DNA of 64,000 bases from Sorangium cellulosum So0157-2 (lineage in GTDB: Bacteria; Myxococcota_A; Polyangia; Polyangiales; Polyangiaceae): contig NC_021658.1 of NCBI RefSeq assembly GCF_000418325.1, positions 11,918,001 through 11,982,000 on the forward strand. Reading direction: 5' to 3'. Positions 1 through 8,472 of the stretch are shown piece by piece (the stretch's first letter is position 1; each line of letters begins with the position of its first letter). Both the position numbers and the translations under genes were made by a program. The notes beneath the pieces are model-generated. The model saw only the letters and a program-made list of their open reading frames with translations, was not told where the DNA came from and searched no databases.

Positions 1-347
1 GCGTGGGGGCCGTCAGCGACGAGCTCGTCGAGGCCGACGGCCGGTTCTACATCGTCCGCCTGAGCGGGCTCACGGGCGGGCACCGGCGCGCGCTCGCGGA
101 GGCCGAGCGCTCGATCCGCGTCGCGCTGCTCCAGCAGAAGATGCAGGAGCAGGAGCGCGCCCTCGAGGACGAGCTGCGGAAGAAGTTCCCCGTCGAGATC
201 AACGACGCGGCGCTCTCCTCGGTGAAGCTGCCGCCGCAGCTCACGCAGCCCGGGAGCGCGCCGCCGCCCGATCCCGCGAAGCCCAACGCGCCGCAGCCGG
301 AGCAGGCCGGCGGCGCCGCGCCCCCGTCGAGCGATGCGGGCAAGTAG
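1..347 (+). CDS. Peptidyl-prolyl cis-trans isomerase, parvulin (PpiC/SurA) type, C-terminal end (partial)
   Basis: Only the last ~114 residues lie in the window; the frame is open to the left edge. The first visible residues (GRFYIVRLSG) look like the final beta-strand of a PpiC-type rotamase domain. They are followed by a charged amphipathic helix rich in Glu, Arg and Gln, and by a Pro/Ala-rich tail, as in many periplasmic SurA/PrsA-like chaperones. Family knowledge: such proteins isomerise X-Pro bonds in exported or outer-membrane proteins. The signal peptide and catalytic core are outside the window, so the function rests on the tail alone. Its 3' end overlaps the next gene by 14 nt, so the two are probably co-transcribed. 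Confidence 0.55.
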   Translation, partial: VGAVSDELVEADGRFYIVRLSGLTGGHRRALAEAERSIRVALLQQKMQEQERALEDELRKKFPVEINDAALSSVKLPPQLTQPGSAPPPDPAKPNAPQPEQAGGAAPPSSDAGK

Positions 348-1569
348 CGCGCTCGTCACACCGGCGCAGCTCACCCGGCGGCCCAGCGACGACGGCGCGG
401 GCGCCCGCGCGGTCGCGCCGCCGGAGCGCCCCGCGGCGCCCGCCGCGGGCGGTGAGCAAGGCGCGCGACCGGCCCGCGCCAAGGCGCGGCAGAGCGACTG
501 GACGTGGCAGCTGCGCCACGCGCTCTCGAGCGCCGACGAGCTGCACCGGGCGCTGTCGCTCACGCCGGAGGAGCTCGCGGGCGCTCGGCGCGCCGAGAAG
601 GCCGGGCTGCCCATCCGCGTCACCCCGTATTACCTGAGCCTCTGCGACAAGGGCGACCCCGCGTGCCCGATCCGCCGTCAGTGCGTGCCGCTCGCCGACG
701 AGGCCGCCGAGGTGCCCGGAGACCTGGTCGATCCTCTGGGCGAGGTCGCGCACGAGGTCGCGCCGCACCTCGTGCAGCGGTACCCGGATCGCGCGCTGCT
801 GCTCGCGACCGATCGCTGCGCGGTGTACTGCCGGTTCTGCACCCGCTCGCGCATGGTCGGCGACGGCGGCGGCGCGGTGGCGCTCGAGCGCCTCGCGCCG
901 GCCATGGCCTACCTCGAGGCGCACCCGGAGGTGCGCGACGTCATCGTGAGCGGCGGCGATCCCCTCGCGGTCTCGACGGACCGCGTCGTGCGGCTGATCG
1001 CCCGGCTGCGGCAGATCCCGAGCGTCGAGACGATCCGCATCGCCACGCGCGTGCCGGTCACGCTTCCGCAGCGCATCACCGCGGAGCTCGTGCGCGCGCT
1101 CAGGCCGCACCATCCGCTCTGGGTGATGACGCACTTCAACCACCCGAAGGAGCTCACGCCCGCCGCCGAGCGCGCCTGCAAGCGGCTCGTGGACAACGGC
1201 TTCCCCGTGATGAACCAGACCGTGCTGCTGCGCGGCATCAACGACGACGCGACGACGCTCGCCGCGCTCTTCCGGGGGCTCGTGCGCTGGCGCGTGCGCC
1301 CGTACTACCTGCTCCAGATGGACCCCGTGCGCGGCACCGCGCACCTGCGCACGCCGCTCGCGACCGGCATCTCCCTCATGGAGCAGCTCCAGGGACGGCT
1401 CACCGGCATCGCGCTGCCGAAGCTGATCGTCGATACCCCGGGCGGGATGGGCAAGGTGCCCGTCGGCCCCGACTACGTCGTCGATCGCCGGCCCGGGCGC
1501 GCGGTGCTCCGCACCCACCGCGGCGTCGAGGTCGAGTACGTCGACCCCCCGCCGCAGCCCGGCGGCTGA
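334..1569 (+). CDS. kamA: Radical SAM lysine 2,3-aminomutase family protein (KamA/EpmB type)
   Basis: The 411-residue product carries the radical SAM CxxxCxxC cluster at C162, C166 and C169 (CAVYCRFC), a segment typical of the family before it (CPIRRQ), and the PLP-lysine motif PGGMGK at about K374. Family knowledge: KamA converts L-lysine to beta-lysine with a [4Fe-4S] cluster, SAM and PLP; EpmB relatives act on EF-P lysine. The protein has an Ala/Pro/Arg-rich N-terminal extension of about 50 residues before the conserved WTWQLRHAL segment. Free-lysine and EF-P enzymes cannot be told apart by eye. No epmA or efp gene is nearby, which slightly favours a metabolic or osmolyte role. The ATG at 334 overlaps the upstream gene by 14 nt. 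Confidence 0.85.
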   Translation: MRASSALVTPAQLTRRPSDDGAGARAVAPPERPAAPAAGGEQGARPARAKARQSDWTWQLRHALSSADELHRALSLTPEELAGARRAEKAGLPIRVTPYYLSLCDKGDPACPIRRQCVPLADEAAEVPGDLVDPLGEVAHEVAPHLVQRYPDRALLLATDRCAVYCRFCTRSRMVGDGGGAVALERLAPAMAYLEAHPEVRDVIVSGGDPLAVSTDRVVRLIARLRQIPSVETIRIATRVPVTLPQRITAELVRALRPHHPLWVMTHFNHPKELTPAAERACKRLVDNGFPVMNQTVLLRGINDDATTLAALFRGLVRWRVRPYYLLQMDPVRGTAHLRTPLATGISLMEQLQGRLTGIALPKLIVDTPGGMGKVPVGPDYVVDRRPGRAVLRTHRGVEVEYVDPPPQPGG

Positions 1570-1578
1570 GCCGCCCGC

Positions 1579-4326
1579 TCAGCGGCCCGGGCCGCGCGAG
1601 AGCGGCTTCGCGATCCGGAACGACAGGTTCAGGGCCCGCGTGATCCCGAAGAAGCGGGTGCGCGACGCGCTCCTGCACTGCTGCGAGTCCGCGGCCCAGC
1701 TCCCAGAGCGGGCGATGCGCCACGGGGGCGCGTCGCTGCCGGCGTCGGCGGTCGACTCGATCTCGCGCGACGTCTCCACCCACGATTTCTCGCCGTTCAC
1801 GTCGGCGACCCACTCGCGCACGCCGCCCGCCATGTCGCGCACGCCGTAGGGCGAGGTGTCGATGGGGAACGTCCCGACCGGCTCCGGCTGCGCGAGGAAG
1901 GGCCGCGACGAGCGCATCAGGCAGAACGTGGGATCGAAATGGTCTCCCCACGGGTAGAACCGGCCGTCGGTCCCGCGCGACGCCTTCTCCCATTCGAGCT
2001 CGGTGGGGAGCCGGACCTCGATCCCGTCGCGCTCGCTCCGGAAGCGGCAGTAGGCCACGGCGTCGAACCAGTCGATGAGGATGACGGGCAGGTTCCAGAG
2101 GTGCCCCTCCTCGGCCGGGAACCGCTTCTGCGCGTCGCCCTCGACGACGGTGGGCAGCGGCTCCCACCCGCCGCCGCTGGCCGGCCGCGCGACGTAGCCC
2201 TCGGAGCCGCGCGTCCCGTGCGGCGCGCGCTTGAGCGCGAGATCGAGATCGCGCAACTCGAGCTCGTTCAAGAACTCGCAGTACTCGCGGAAGGTGACGG
2301 GGAACTTCGCGATCGCGACGTCGGGGACGTGGAGCTCGGCGCGGCGGAGCGGATCGTAGGCCTGCGCGTCGCCGCCGGCGATGAACGTCCCCCCGGGGAT
2401 GTAGACGAACCCCTCGCCGATCTCCGCGTCGGTGTAGAGGTTCACCTCGACGCGGTGGTGGGTGCCCCGCTTGAGCAGCAGCGGGTAACGCACGTCCCGG
2501 TAGCCGGCGCGCTTCAGGACGAAGAGGTAGCTGCCCGGCTTGAGGTGCACCTCGCGGAGCGGGGTGCGGCCGAGGGCGCGCTCGTCGCTCGCCACCAGGA
2601 TGCGATCCTTCTCGACGTACCGGTACGCGAGGACGCTGGCGCCCGACGGCGACGAGTCGACCGAGAGGACCGCGTCGGCGGTGAGCAGCGCGGCGTAGCG
2701 GCCCACGTCGAACTCCGCGACGAGCGCCTCGTGGTAGATGCGCGCCGCGTGCTGGTGCTCCTGGTCCGCCCGGACCGCGCGCGACCAGTAGAGGTCCGCG
2801 AGCCCGGCGCGCGCCTCGACCAGATCCGGGTCGTACGCCAGCGCCTTCGTGTAGAGATCGATCGCCTCGGCCGCGGCGCGCGCCTGCTCGCGCTCGACCC
2901 CGGCCGCCCTGTCCTCGAGCTGCCAGCCGGCCCGCTTGCGCTCGATCGGCTCGTACTCCTTCACGTCCTTGAGCAGCCGCCGCGCCTCCTCGACGAGCCG
3001 CTCGCGCTCGCTGTCGAGCCGCCGGTCGCGCTCGAGCGGGGCCTTGGCGAGCTCGCAGAGCTTGATCGCCTCCTCGCGGCGGCGCATCCGCTCCTTGGCG
3101 CCCTCGAGGAACGCCTCGGCCTCCGCCGCGACGCGGTCGGCGGTCGGCGGGCGCTGATCGGGGTCCTTCGCGAGCATCGCCAGGCAGAGGTCCTCGAGCA
3201 AGAGCGGGCAGCTCGGCGAGATCGAGCGCGGCGGCTTGGGGTCGCGCGTCTGCGTCGCGAGGATCACGGCGAGCACGGTCGGCGCGTCGAACGGGTGCTC
3301 GCCGGTGAGGATCTCGTAGAGCACCACGCCGAGCGCGAAGATGTCCGCGCGGTGATCGATCCGCTTCTGATCCCCCCGGATCTGCTCCGGCGCGATGTAC
3401 CCGGGCGTGCCCGAGAGCGCGCTCGCGACCGCCTCGTGCCGCTTCCGGCCGAAGTCCTGCCCGCTCGGGTCGATCGCGATCGGCTCGCTGACCTCCGCCC
3501 TCGAGAGCAGCTTCGCGTTGCCCCAGTCGCCCAGGTACACCTCGCCGTAGTCGCCGAGCAGCACGTTCTCCGGCTTGATGTCGCGGTGCGCGACGCCTCG
3601 CCGGTGCGCGTAGGCGAGCGCCCGCGAGATCTGCACGAACGCGCCGATGAGCCGGACGAGCGGCCATTGCTTGCGGAGCTCGGGGTTCGTCAGCACGTTT
3701 TGCAGGCTCTGCCGCTTGACGACCCGCATCGAGTAGTAGGGCTGGCCGTTCGGCAGCGTGCCCAGGTCGTAGACCGGGATGATGTTCGGGTGCTCGAGCT
3801 GGGCCGTGATGCGCGCCTCGGTCAGGAAGCGGTTGCCCACCGCGGAGTCCGCCTCGGCCCCGGGCTTCAGCGTCTTCAGCGCCACCACGCGCCCGATCTC
3901 CCGGTCGCGCGCCTTCACCACCTTCCCGGCGCCCCCCGCCCCGAGCGCCTCGCCGACCTCGTAGCGGCTGCCGCCGGCGTTCACGGCGCGCGTGGCGGAG
4001 GTCGCGAGCGTCGGGAAATCGGCCACGACCTCCTCTCCCGGCAGATCGATCTCCCGCTGCGTGTCGAAGCGCAGCGCGTCCAGATCGTCGAGCTGCGGCG
4101 CGAGGGCGCGCGCGGCGGGCGGGCTGCGCCCCTCCTGCGCGAGCAGCTCCGGCAGCGCCGCCAGCTGCTCCGGCGTGAGGATCCCCTCGAAGAGCTCCTG
4201 GGGCGTCGACGCGCCGCCGAGGGTCCATCGGCAGGCCATGTCCCAAAGGGCGTTGGGCTCGATGAGCCCTCGCGCCACGGCGGCGACGGCCAGGGCACGA
4301 GCCTCGCGAGTCTGAGCGAGCTTCAC
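1579..4326 (-). CDS. Ser/Thr protein kinase with PEGA and formylglycine-generating-enzyme (SUMF1) domains
   Basis: This 915-residue fusion protein has three parts. A eukaryotic-type kinase occupies roughly residues 120-400, with Gly-rich loop GAGGAG, VALK lysine, HRDIKPEN catalytic loop and DWG in place of DFG. A helical linker and a PEGA beta-domain (about 550-630) follow. The C-terminal FGE-sulfatase/SUMF1 domain (about 640-905) shows the family motifs IPGGTFIAGG, LPTELEWEKAS, PWG, MAGGVREW and RSGSW. Family knowledge: the kinase phosphorylates Ser/Thr; SUMF1-like domains in bacteria are often non-catalytic carbohydrate- or protein-interaction modules and sometimes oxidises Cys in sulfatases. 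No transmembrane segment is obvious. It is convergent with kamA and leaves 9 bp between stops. The architecture is common in large myxobacterial kinomes; its signal is unknown. Confidence 0.9.
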   Translation of the reverse strand: MKLAQTREARALAVAAVARGLIEPNALWDMACRWTLGGASTPQELFEGILTPEQLAALPELLAQEGRSPPAARALAPQLDDLDALRFDTQREIDLPGEEVVADFPTLATSATRAVNAGGSRYEVGEALGAGGAGKVVKARDREIGRVVALKTLKPGAEADSAVGNRFLTEARITAQLEHPNIIPVYDLGTLPNGQPYYSMRVVKRQSLQNVLTNPELRKQWPLVRLIGAFVQISRALAYAHRRGVAHRDIKPENVLLGDYGEVYLGDWGNAKLLSRAEVSEPIAIDPSGQDFGRKRHEAVASALSGTPGYIAPEQIRGDQKRIDHRADIFALGVVLYEILTGEHPFDAPTVLAVILATQTRDPKPPRSISPSCPLLLEDLCLAMLAKDPDQRPPTADRVAAEAEAFLEGAKERMRRREEAIKLCELAKAPLERDRRLDSERERLVEEARRLLKDVKEYEPIERKRAGWQLEDRAAGVEREQARAAAEAIDLYTKALAYDPDLVEARAGLADLYWSRAVRADQEHQHAARIYHEALVAEFDVGRYAALLTADAVLSVDSSPSGASVLAYRYVEKDRILVASDERALGRTPLREVHLKPGSYLFVLKRAGYRDVRYPLLLKRGTHHRVEVNLYTDAEIGEGFVYIPGGTFIAGGDAQAYDPLRRAELHVPDVAIAKFPVTFREYCEFLNELELRDLDLALKRAPHGTRGSEGYVARPASGGGWEPLPTVVEGDAQKRFPAEEGHLWNLPVILIDWFDAVAYCRFRSERDGIEVRLPTELEWEKASRGTDGRFYPWGDHFDPTFCLMRSSRPFLAQPEPVGTFPIDTSPYGVRDMAGGVREWVADVNGEKSWVETSREIESTADAGSDAPPWRIARSGSWAADSQQCRSASRTRFFGITRALNLSFRIAKPLSRGPGR

Positions 4327-5023
4327 TCGAGCGACCTCTCGTCCGAAACGATCTCACCGCGCGACGCGAGGCGGAAGGCCGCGCTGGGACCGCTGAGCGC
4401 AAGGCGGCGCGCGCTGCGAGGGCGCGGCGCTCCCGCGGCGGATGCAGGGCTGCCGGCGCCGCCGCTCGGTGCGCGTCCCACGAGGCGGCGCACGTCAGCC
4501 GCCGTGCGAGGCGACCGCTCTGCTGCCGCGCCGGCCCGAGCTGCCCCGTTGGAAGTCGCGACGCGGCAGGGCCGGAGCGGCGATGGCCGCCCGCGCGCCC
4601 CGGTCCTCGAAGCCCCTATGTGTCGGAAATTCCTGCATTTACCAGCGATAAATGAGCGCTGCCCAGGTTACGTGGTGTCCCCTCGCCTGGGCAAGAGAGT
4701 AGGGCGGATGGCGCCCGGGCCCGGTCATTTTTCGTCGCACGTCCCGCGCGCCTCCACGGCTCGCGCCTCACGCCCGCCCCTCGCGTGCTTGCCGCCGGCT
4801 CGCACCTCCCGCACGTCGGGCACGATTCCGACGACCTCGTCCATTGTCGTCGTTGTCGTACCAGCGGGTGGGCCCGTCCCCCGCGGCGCCGTCCGGCCGC
4901 CGTCGCGCCGTTCCGCCGCTCCGCCCTCATGCCTGCCCGCCGCCGCGCCGGCCCGCCGCCGCGCTGGCCTGCCGCCGCGCGACGGGGTTTCGATCCCCGG
5001 GGGGAGCCGTGGTAGGGCGCGGC
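4327..5023. other. Gene-free divergent interval (697 bp) with two short inverted repeats
   Basis: This lies between the divergent starts of the kinase and the carboxyltransferase gene and should hold both promoters. Most of it is GC-rich with no convincing coding content. A locally AT-richer patch at about 4615-4665 contains an imperfect palindrome at 4636-4654 (CATTTACC - AGC - GATAAATG). Directly after it, a perfect 7-bp inverted repeat (GCCCAGG 4661-4667, CCTGGGC 4686-4692) encloses 18 nt. These could be operator-like sites, but no -35/-10 pair could be assigned with confidence. Confidence 0.4.
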
Positions 5024-6589
5024 ATGGCTGATCCGACGGCCCTGACGCGTCCGGCGCTCGCTCGTCTCGACGAGATGAACCGCCGCGCGCTCGACGGGGG
5101 CGGGGAGGATCGCGTCGCCAGGCAGCACGAGGCCGGCAAGCTCTCCGCGCGGGAACGCATCGACCTGCTCCTCGATCCAGGCTCGTTCGTCGAGATCGAC
5201 CGGTTCGTGGTCCACCGGTGCGCCGACTTCGGCATGGCCGAGCGGAAGGTCCTCGGCGACGGCGTCGTGACCGGCTGGGGCCTCGTCGACGGGCGCAAGG
5301 TCGTGGTGTTCGCGCAGGACTTCACCGTGTTCGACGGCTCGCTCTCCGGCGCGTACGCCTCGAAGATCTGCAAGGTGATGGACCTCGCGATGAAGGTGGG
5401 CGCCCCCGTCGTCGCGCTGAACGACTCGGGCGGCGCGCGGGTTCAGGAGGGCCTCGAGTCGCTCGCCGGGTACGCCGACATCTTCCTCCGCAACACGCTC
5501 GCGAGCGGGGTCGTCCCCCAGATCAGCGCGATCCTCGGGCCGTGCGCCGGCGGCGCCGTCTACTCGCCCGCCATCACCGACCTCATCCTGATGACCGAGC
5601 GGACGAGCACCATGTTCGTCAACGGCCCCGAGCTCATCAAGGCGGTGACCCACGAAGACGTCACCGAGGAAGACCTCGGCGGCGCCGCCACCCACGCCGC
5701 CAGGAGCGGCGTATGCCACCTCACCGCACCCGACGATCGGGCGGCGCTCGCGCAGGTCCGCGAGCTGCTCTCGTTCCTGCCCTCGAACAACACCGAGGCT
5801 CCGCCGCGCCGCGCCGCGGTCGATCCCGTCGACCGGGAGGTGCCGGAGCTCGACACGATGCTCCCGATCGAGCCGTCGGGGCCGTACGACGTCAAGCAGC
5901 TCGTGCGCGCCGTGGTCGACGACGGCCGCTTCCTCGAGATCCACGCGCGCTATGCGCAGAACATCGTGGTGGGGCTCGCCCGGATCGGGGGCGCGCCCAT
6001 CGGGGTGGTCGCGAACCAGCCCCAGGTGCTCGCCGGCTGCCTGGACATCAAGGCCAGCATCAAGGCGGCGCGCTTCGTCCGGTTGTGCGACTGCTTCAAT
6101 GTCCCGCTCGTCACGCTCGTGGACGTCCCCGGCTTCCTCCCGGGGCTCGACCAGGAATATGGGGGGATCATCTCGCATGGAGCGAAGCTGCTCTATGCGT
6201 TCGCCGAGGCCACGGTGCCCAAGATCACGGTGATCACGCGCAAGGCCTACGGCGGCGCCTACGACGTGATGGCGTCCAAGCACATCCGGGCCGATTACAA
6301 CCTCGCCTTCCCCACGGCCGAGATCGCGCTCATGGGCCCGGAGGGCGCGGTGAACATCGTCTACGGCAGGGAGATCCAGCAGGCGGCGGACCCGGCCGCC
6401 GCCCGCGCGCGCCTCGTCGAGGACTACAAGGCGACGTTCGCGAGCCCGTACAGGGCGGCCGAGCTCGGCTTCGTAGACGAGGTGATCTACCCGCGCATGC
6501 TCCGCATTCGGCTGGCGCGTGCCCTCGACCTCCTGCGCGACAAGCGGGACAAGAACCCAGCGAAGAAACACGGAAACATCCCGCTTTAG
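5024..6589 (+). CDS. pccB: Acyl-CoA carboxylase carboxyltransferase subunit (propionyl-CoA carboxylase beta type)
   Basis: The 521-residue length matches PccB. The carboxyltransferase fold is clear: ARERIDLLLD near the N terminus, DSGGARVQEG, the oxyanion-hole segment CAGGAVYSPAITD, and in the C-terminal half AYGGAYDVM and MGPEGAVNIVYGREI. Family knowledge: it transfers carboxyl from carboxybiotin to propionyl-CoA (or acetyl-CoA), giving methylmalonyl-CoA for catabolism or polyketide extender units. The biotin carboxylase/BCCP partner is not in the window. The ATG at 5024 was chosen because homology begins just after it (MADPTALTRPAL); further upstream the frame is Pro/Arg-rich and non-conserved. 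Acetyl-CoA rather than propionyl-CoA use cannot be excluded. Confidence 0.88.
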   Translation: MADPTALTRPALARLDEMNRRALDGGGEDRVARQHEAGKLSARERIDLLLDPGSFVEIDRFVVHRCADFGMAERKVLGDGVVTGWGLVDGRKVVVFAQDFTVFDGSLSGAYASKICKVMDLAMKVGAPVVALNDSGGARVQEGLESLAGYADIFLRNTLASGVVPQISAILGPCAGGAVYSPAITDLILMTERTSTMFVNGPELIKAVTHEDVTEEDLGGAATHAARSGVCHLTAPDDRAALAQVRELLSFLPSNNTEAPPRRAAVDPVDREVPELDTMLPIEPSGPYDVKQLVRAVVDDGRFLEIHARYAQNIVVGLARIGGAPIGVVANQPQVLAGCLDIKASIKAARFVRLCDCFNVPLVTLVDVPGFLPGLDQEYGGIISHGAKLLYAFAEATVPKITVITRKAYGGAYDVMASKHIRADYNLAFPTAEIALMGPEGAVNIVYGREIQQAADPAAARARLVEDYKATFASPYRAAELGFVDEVIYPRMLRIRLARALDLLRDKRDKNPAKKHGNIPL

Positions 6590-6910
6590 TAGAATTTTGG
6601 GGTGGAGGGGAGCCCCACGAGAGCCTCGCTCAGCGAGAGATCGGCCTGCAAAACCGCTTAGAACGCCTTGGAAGGAGGGAGCCGGATCGAGCGACGCCGT
6701 TGCGCGGCCGATCCCAAGCGTGTAAAAACAACTTGCGTGGCTGTTTTTCTTTGCTCTCCACGCGCGATGCTTCTCTCTGACCAACGATCTGCACAAGCGC
6801 ACCCGGGGGCCGGTTGCAGGAGGACGGGTGGTTTGGCGGGCATACCGAGCGTTGGGGGGTCGCCGAGTATACGAATGAGGGGTCGGTTGGGTTCTGTGGA
6901 GGTATTGAGC
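6590..6910. other. Gene-free interval (321 bp), lower GC, leader of a lipoprotein gene
   Basis: This is visibly less GC-rich than the surroundings. A weak AT-only inverted repeat (AAAAACA 6724-6730, TGTTTTT 6742-6748, followed by CTTT) could end transcription of the carboxyltransferase gene, but a 7-bp A/T stem is marginal. The right end holds a clear Shine-Dalgarno site GGAGG at 6898-6902, 8 nt before the ATG at 6911. No convincing promoter hexamers were found. Confidence 0.4.
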
Positions 6911-7456
6911 ATGAAATCTTGGGTATTCGCTGCGTTTTTGATTTCCGGTTGCGCCCTCGTGGCGTGCGGTGACGACAACACCGACCCGCCGAACAACGGC
7001 ACCACCAGCAGCAGCAACGGGAGCGGCGGCTCCGGCGCCAGCGGCGGCAACGGCGGCAACGGCGGCGACGGCGGCGACGCCGGCGGCGGCGGCTCGGGCG
7101 GCGACGGAGGCGCGAGCACCACGAGCTCTTCCTCGACAGGGATCACGACGTGCGATGACACGACGGACGCGTGCGGCAGCGACGACGGGACGGGCTGCTA
7201 CAAGTGCGCCGCCGACGACGCATGCAAAGAGTTCATCGACGCCTGCGTGGCTGATAATGCCGACATGGGATGTTTTGACCTGGTGAAATGCGTCGATCGT
7301 TGCTCGGACGAGGAAGATCCGGCCACGTGCATCGACGAGTGCCGCACGGCGAACGAGCCCGGGGTGGAGGCGTACGACGCCATCGCCAAGTGCATTGTCT
7401 GCGAGCAGTGCGCCCAGAACTGCGGTGCCTCCGAAGAGCCGCTGTGCGCGATGTGA
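6911..7456 (+). CDS. Secreted Cys-rich lipoprotein with Gly/Ser/Asn-rich linker
   Basis: The product is 181 residues. The N terminus is a classic lipoprotein signal: MKSW, a hydrophobic core, then LVAC as lipobox. It is followed by a Ser/Gly/Asn low-complexity linker (residues ~25-75) and a C-terminal domain with about 14 cysteines in short CxxC-, CxxxC-like spacings (TACGSDDGTGCYKC, CVDRC, CEQCAQNC), presumably disulfide-bonded. No known enzyme motif is visible. Family knowledge: such linker-plus-Cys-rich lipoproteins are abundant and mostly uncharacterised in Sorangium-type genomes. The start is fixed by GGAGG 8 nt upstream and the signal peptide. A strong intrinsic terminator follows, so the gene is probably monocistronic. 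Base composition is less GC-biased than its neighbours. Confidence 0.75.
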   Translation: MKSWVFAAFLISGCALVACGDDNTDPPNNGTTSSSNGSGGSGASGGNGGNGGDGGDAGGGGSGGDGGASTTSSSSTGITTCDDTTDACGSDDGTGCYKCAADDACKEFIDACVADNADMGCFDLVKCVDRCSDEEDPATCIDECRTANEPGVEAYDAIAKCIVCEQCAQNCGASEEPLCAM

Positions 7457-7481
7457 GGCGCTGACCAGCAGCAGGTCATCT

Positions 7482-7521
7482 CCGAAGGGGGCGTCCGATG
7501 GCCGCCCCCTTCGGCCTTTTG
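7482..7521 (+). terminator. Intrinsic terminator after the Cys-rich lipoprotein gene
   Basis: A perfect 12-bp stem (CCGAAGGGGGCG at 7482-7493 with CGCCCCCTTCGG at 7503-7514) encloses a 9-nt loop and is followed by CCTTTT. It starts 26 nt after the stop codon. It is the cleanest rho-independent terminator in the window. Confidence 0.85.
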
Positions 7522-7763
7522 TCGGCTCGCCGGCACGCGGACGTCGGGCGGGCTCTGCGGGCTGCGTGGAATCTGCTGCAGCTGCATTCGCGAGACAGGC
7601 GCGCTCGGCGTGGGGCTCGCCTTGGCCGGCCGGGAGCCTGCGGCGCGGGACGGCGGTGCGCGCGGCAGCGCGGGCCAGGCGCCGGCAGGGTGCCGGGGGG
7701 ACGAGAGGACGGGGGCGGTCGGAGGCTGAGCAAGAGCTGCCCGCTCGCTGCTGGGAATACCGT

Positions 7764-8222
7764 CCGGGGTTGAGGCGCCGGTCCGGGGTTGGGGCGCCGG
7801 TCCGGGGTTGAGGCGCCGGTCCGGGGTTGGCACCGCCGTCCCAGGTTGGGGCGCCCGTCCCAGGTTGGGGCGCCCGTCCCAGGTTGGGGCGCCCGTCCCA
7901 GGTTGGGGCGCCCGTCCCAGGTTGGGGCGCCCGTCCCAGGTTGGGGCGCCCGGCCCAGGGTGGGGCGCCCGCCCAGGTTGGGGGCCCCGCCCGTCCCGTC
8001 CCAGGTTGGGCCCCGTCCCAGGTTGGGCCCCGTCCCAGGTTGGGCCCCGTCCCAGGTTGGGCCCCGTCCCAGGTTGGGCCCCGTCCCAGGTTGGGCCCCG
8101 TCCCAGGTTGGGCCCCGTCCCAGGTCGCCGTCCCAGGTTGGGGGCCCCGCCCGCCCAGGGTGGGGCGCCCGTCCCAGGTTGGGGGCCCCGCCCGCCCCAG
8201 GTTGGGGGCCCCGGCCCCCGTT
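7764..8222. repeat. Composite minisatellite, 19-bp then 17-bp period, core CCAGGTTGGG
   Basis: The tract starts with four 19-bp units (CCGGGGTTG at 7764, 7783, 7802, 7821). It continues with 19-bp units containing CCAGGTTGGGG (7841, 7860, 7879, 7898, 7917, 7936) and then switches to seven 17-bp units (8001, 8018, 8035, 8052, 8069, 8086, 8103). It ends in degenerate copies to about 8205. Some 17-20 copies are recognisable. The tract is intergenic. Reading frames through it on both strands are repeat artefacts (Pro/Gly/Arg strings with no start context). The remaining bases to 8472 hold nothing further that can be assigned except the leader of the RNase gene. The reverse-complement core recurs in the coding array at 36.8-37.07 kb. 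Confidence 0.92.
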
Positions 8223-8472
8223 GCCCCCGCCGCCGGCGCCGGTACGCCGTCCGGCGCCGGCCGCCGCCGCTCCCCGGGGCCGGCGCCAGCCGCCGCCGCG
8301 CCTCGGGCGCGGCGGCGGAGACGCGAGGTAGCTCACGTGCTGGCGGCCGGCCCACCTCGGCGACCTGCGACCCCCGACGCCCTCAATCGCGCAGCGCGCG
8401 CCGGGTTGCGCCTTCATGGCTCGGGCAACCCGTGGTAACGCTTGGCGGCGCCGCCGATGTGCGGCATCCGAC

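Noticed and set aside
1939..5031. A plus-strand open frame of about 1030 codons covering the antisense of the kinase gene
   Set aside because: It is a GC-rich shadow frame: Arg/Ala/Leu/Val strings, no domains, no start context, and it runs opposite a gene with clear kinase, PEGA and FGE motifs.
7764..8222. CRISPR array
   Set aside because: No unique spacers of 28-40 bp; the units abut directly at 17-19 bp, and no cas genes are present.
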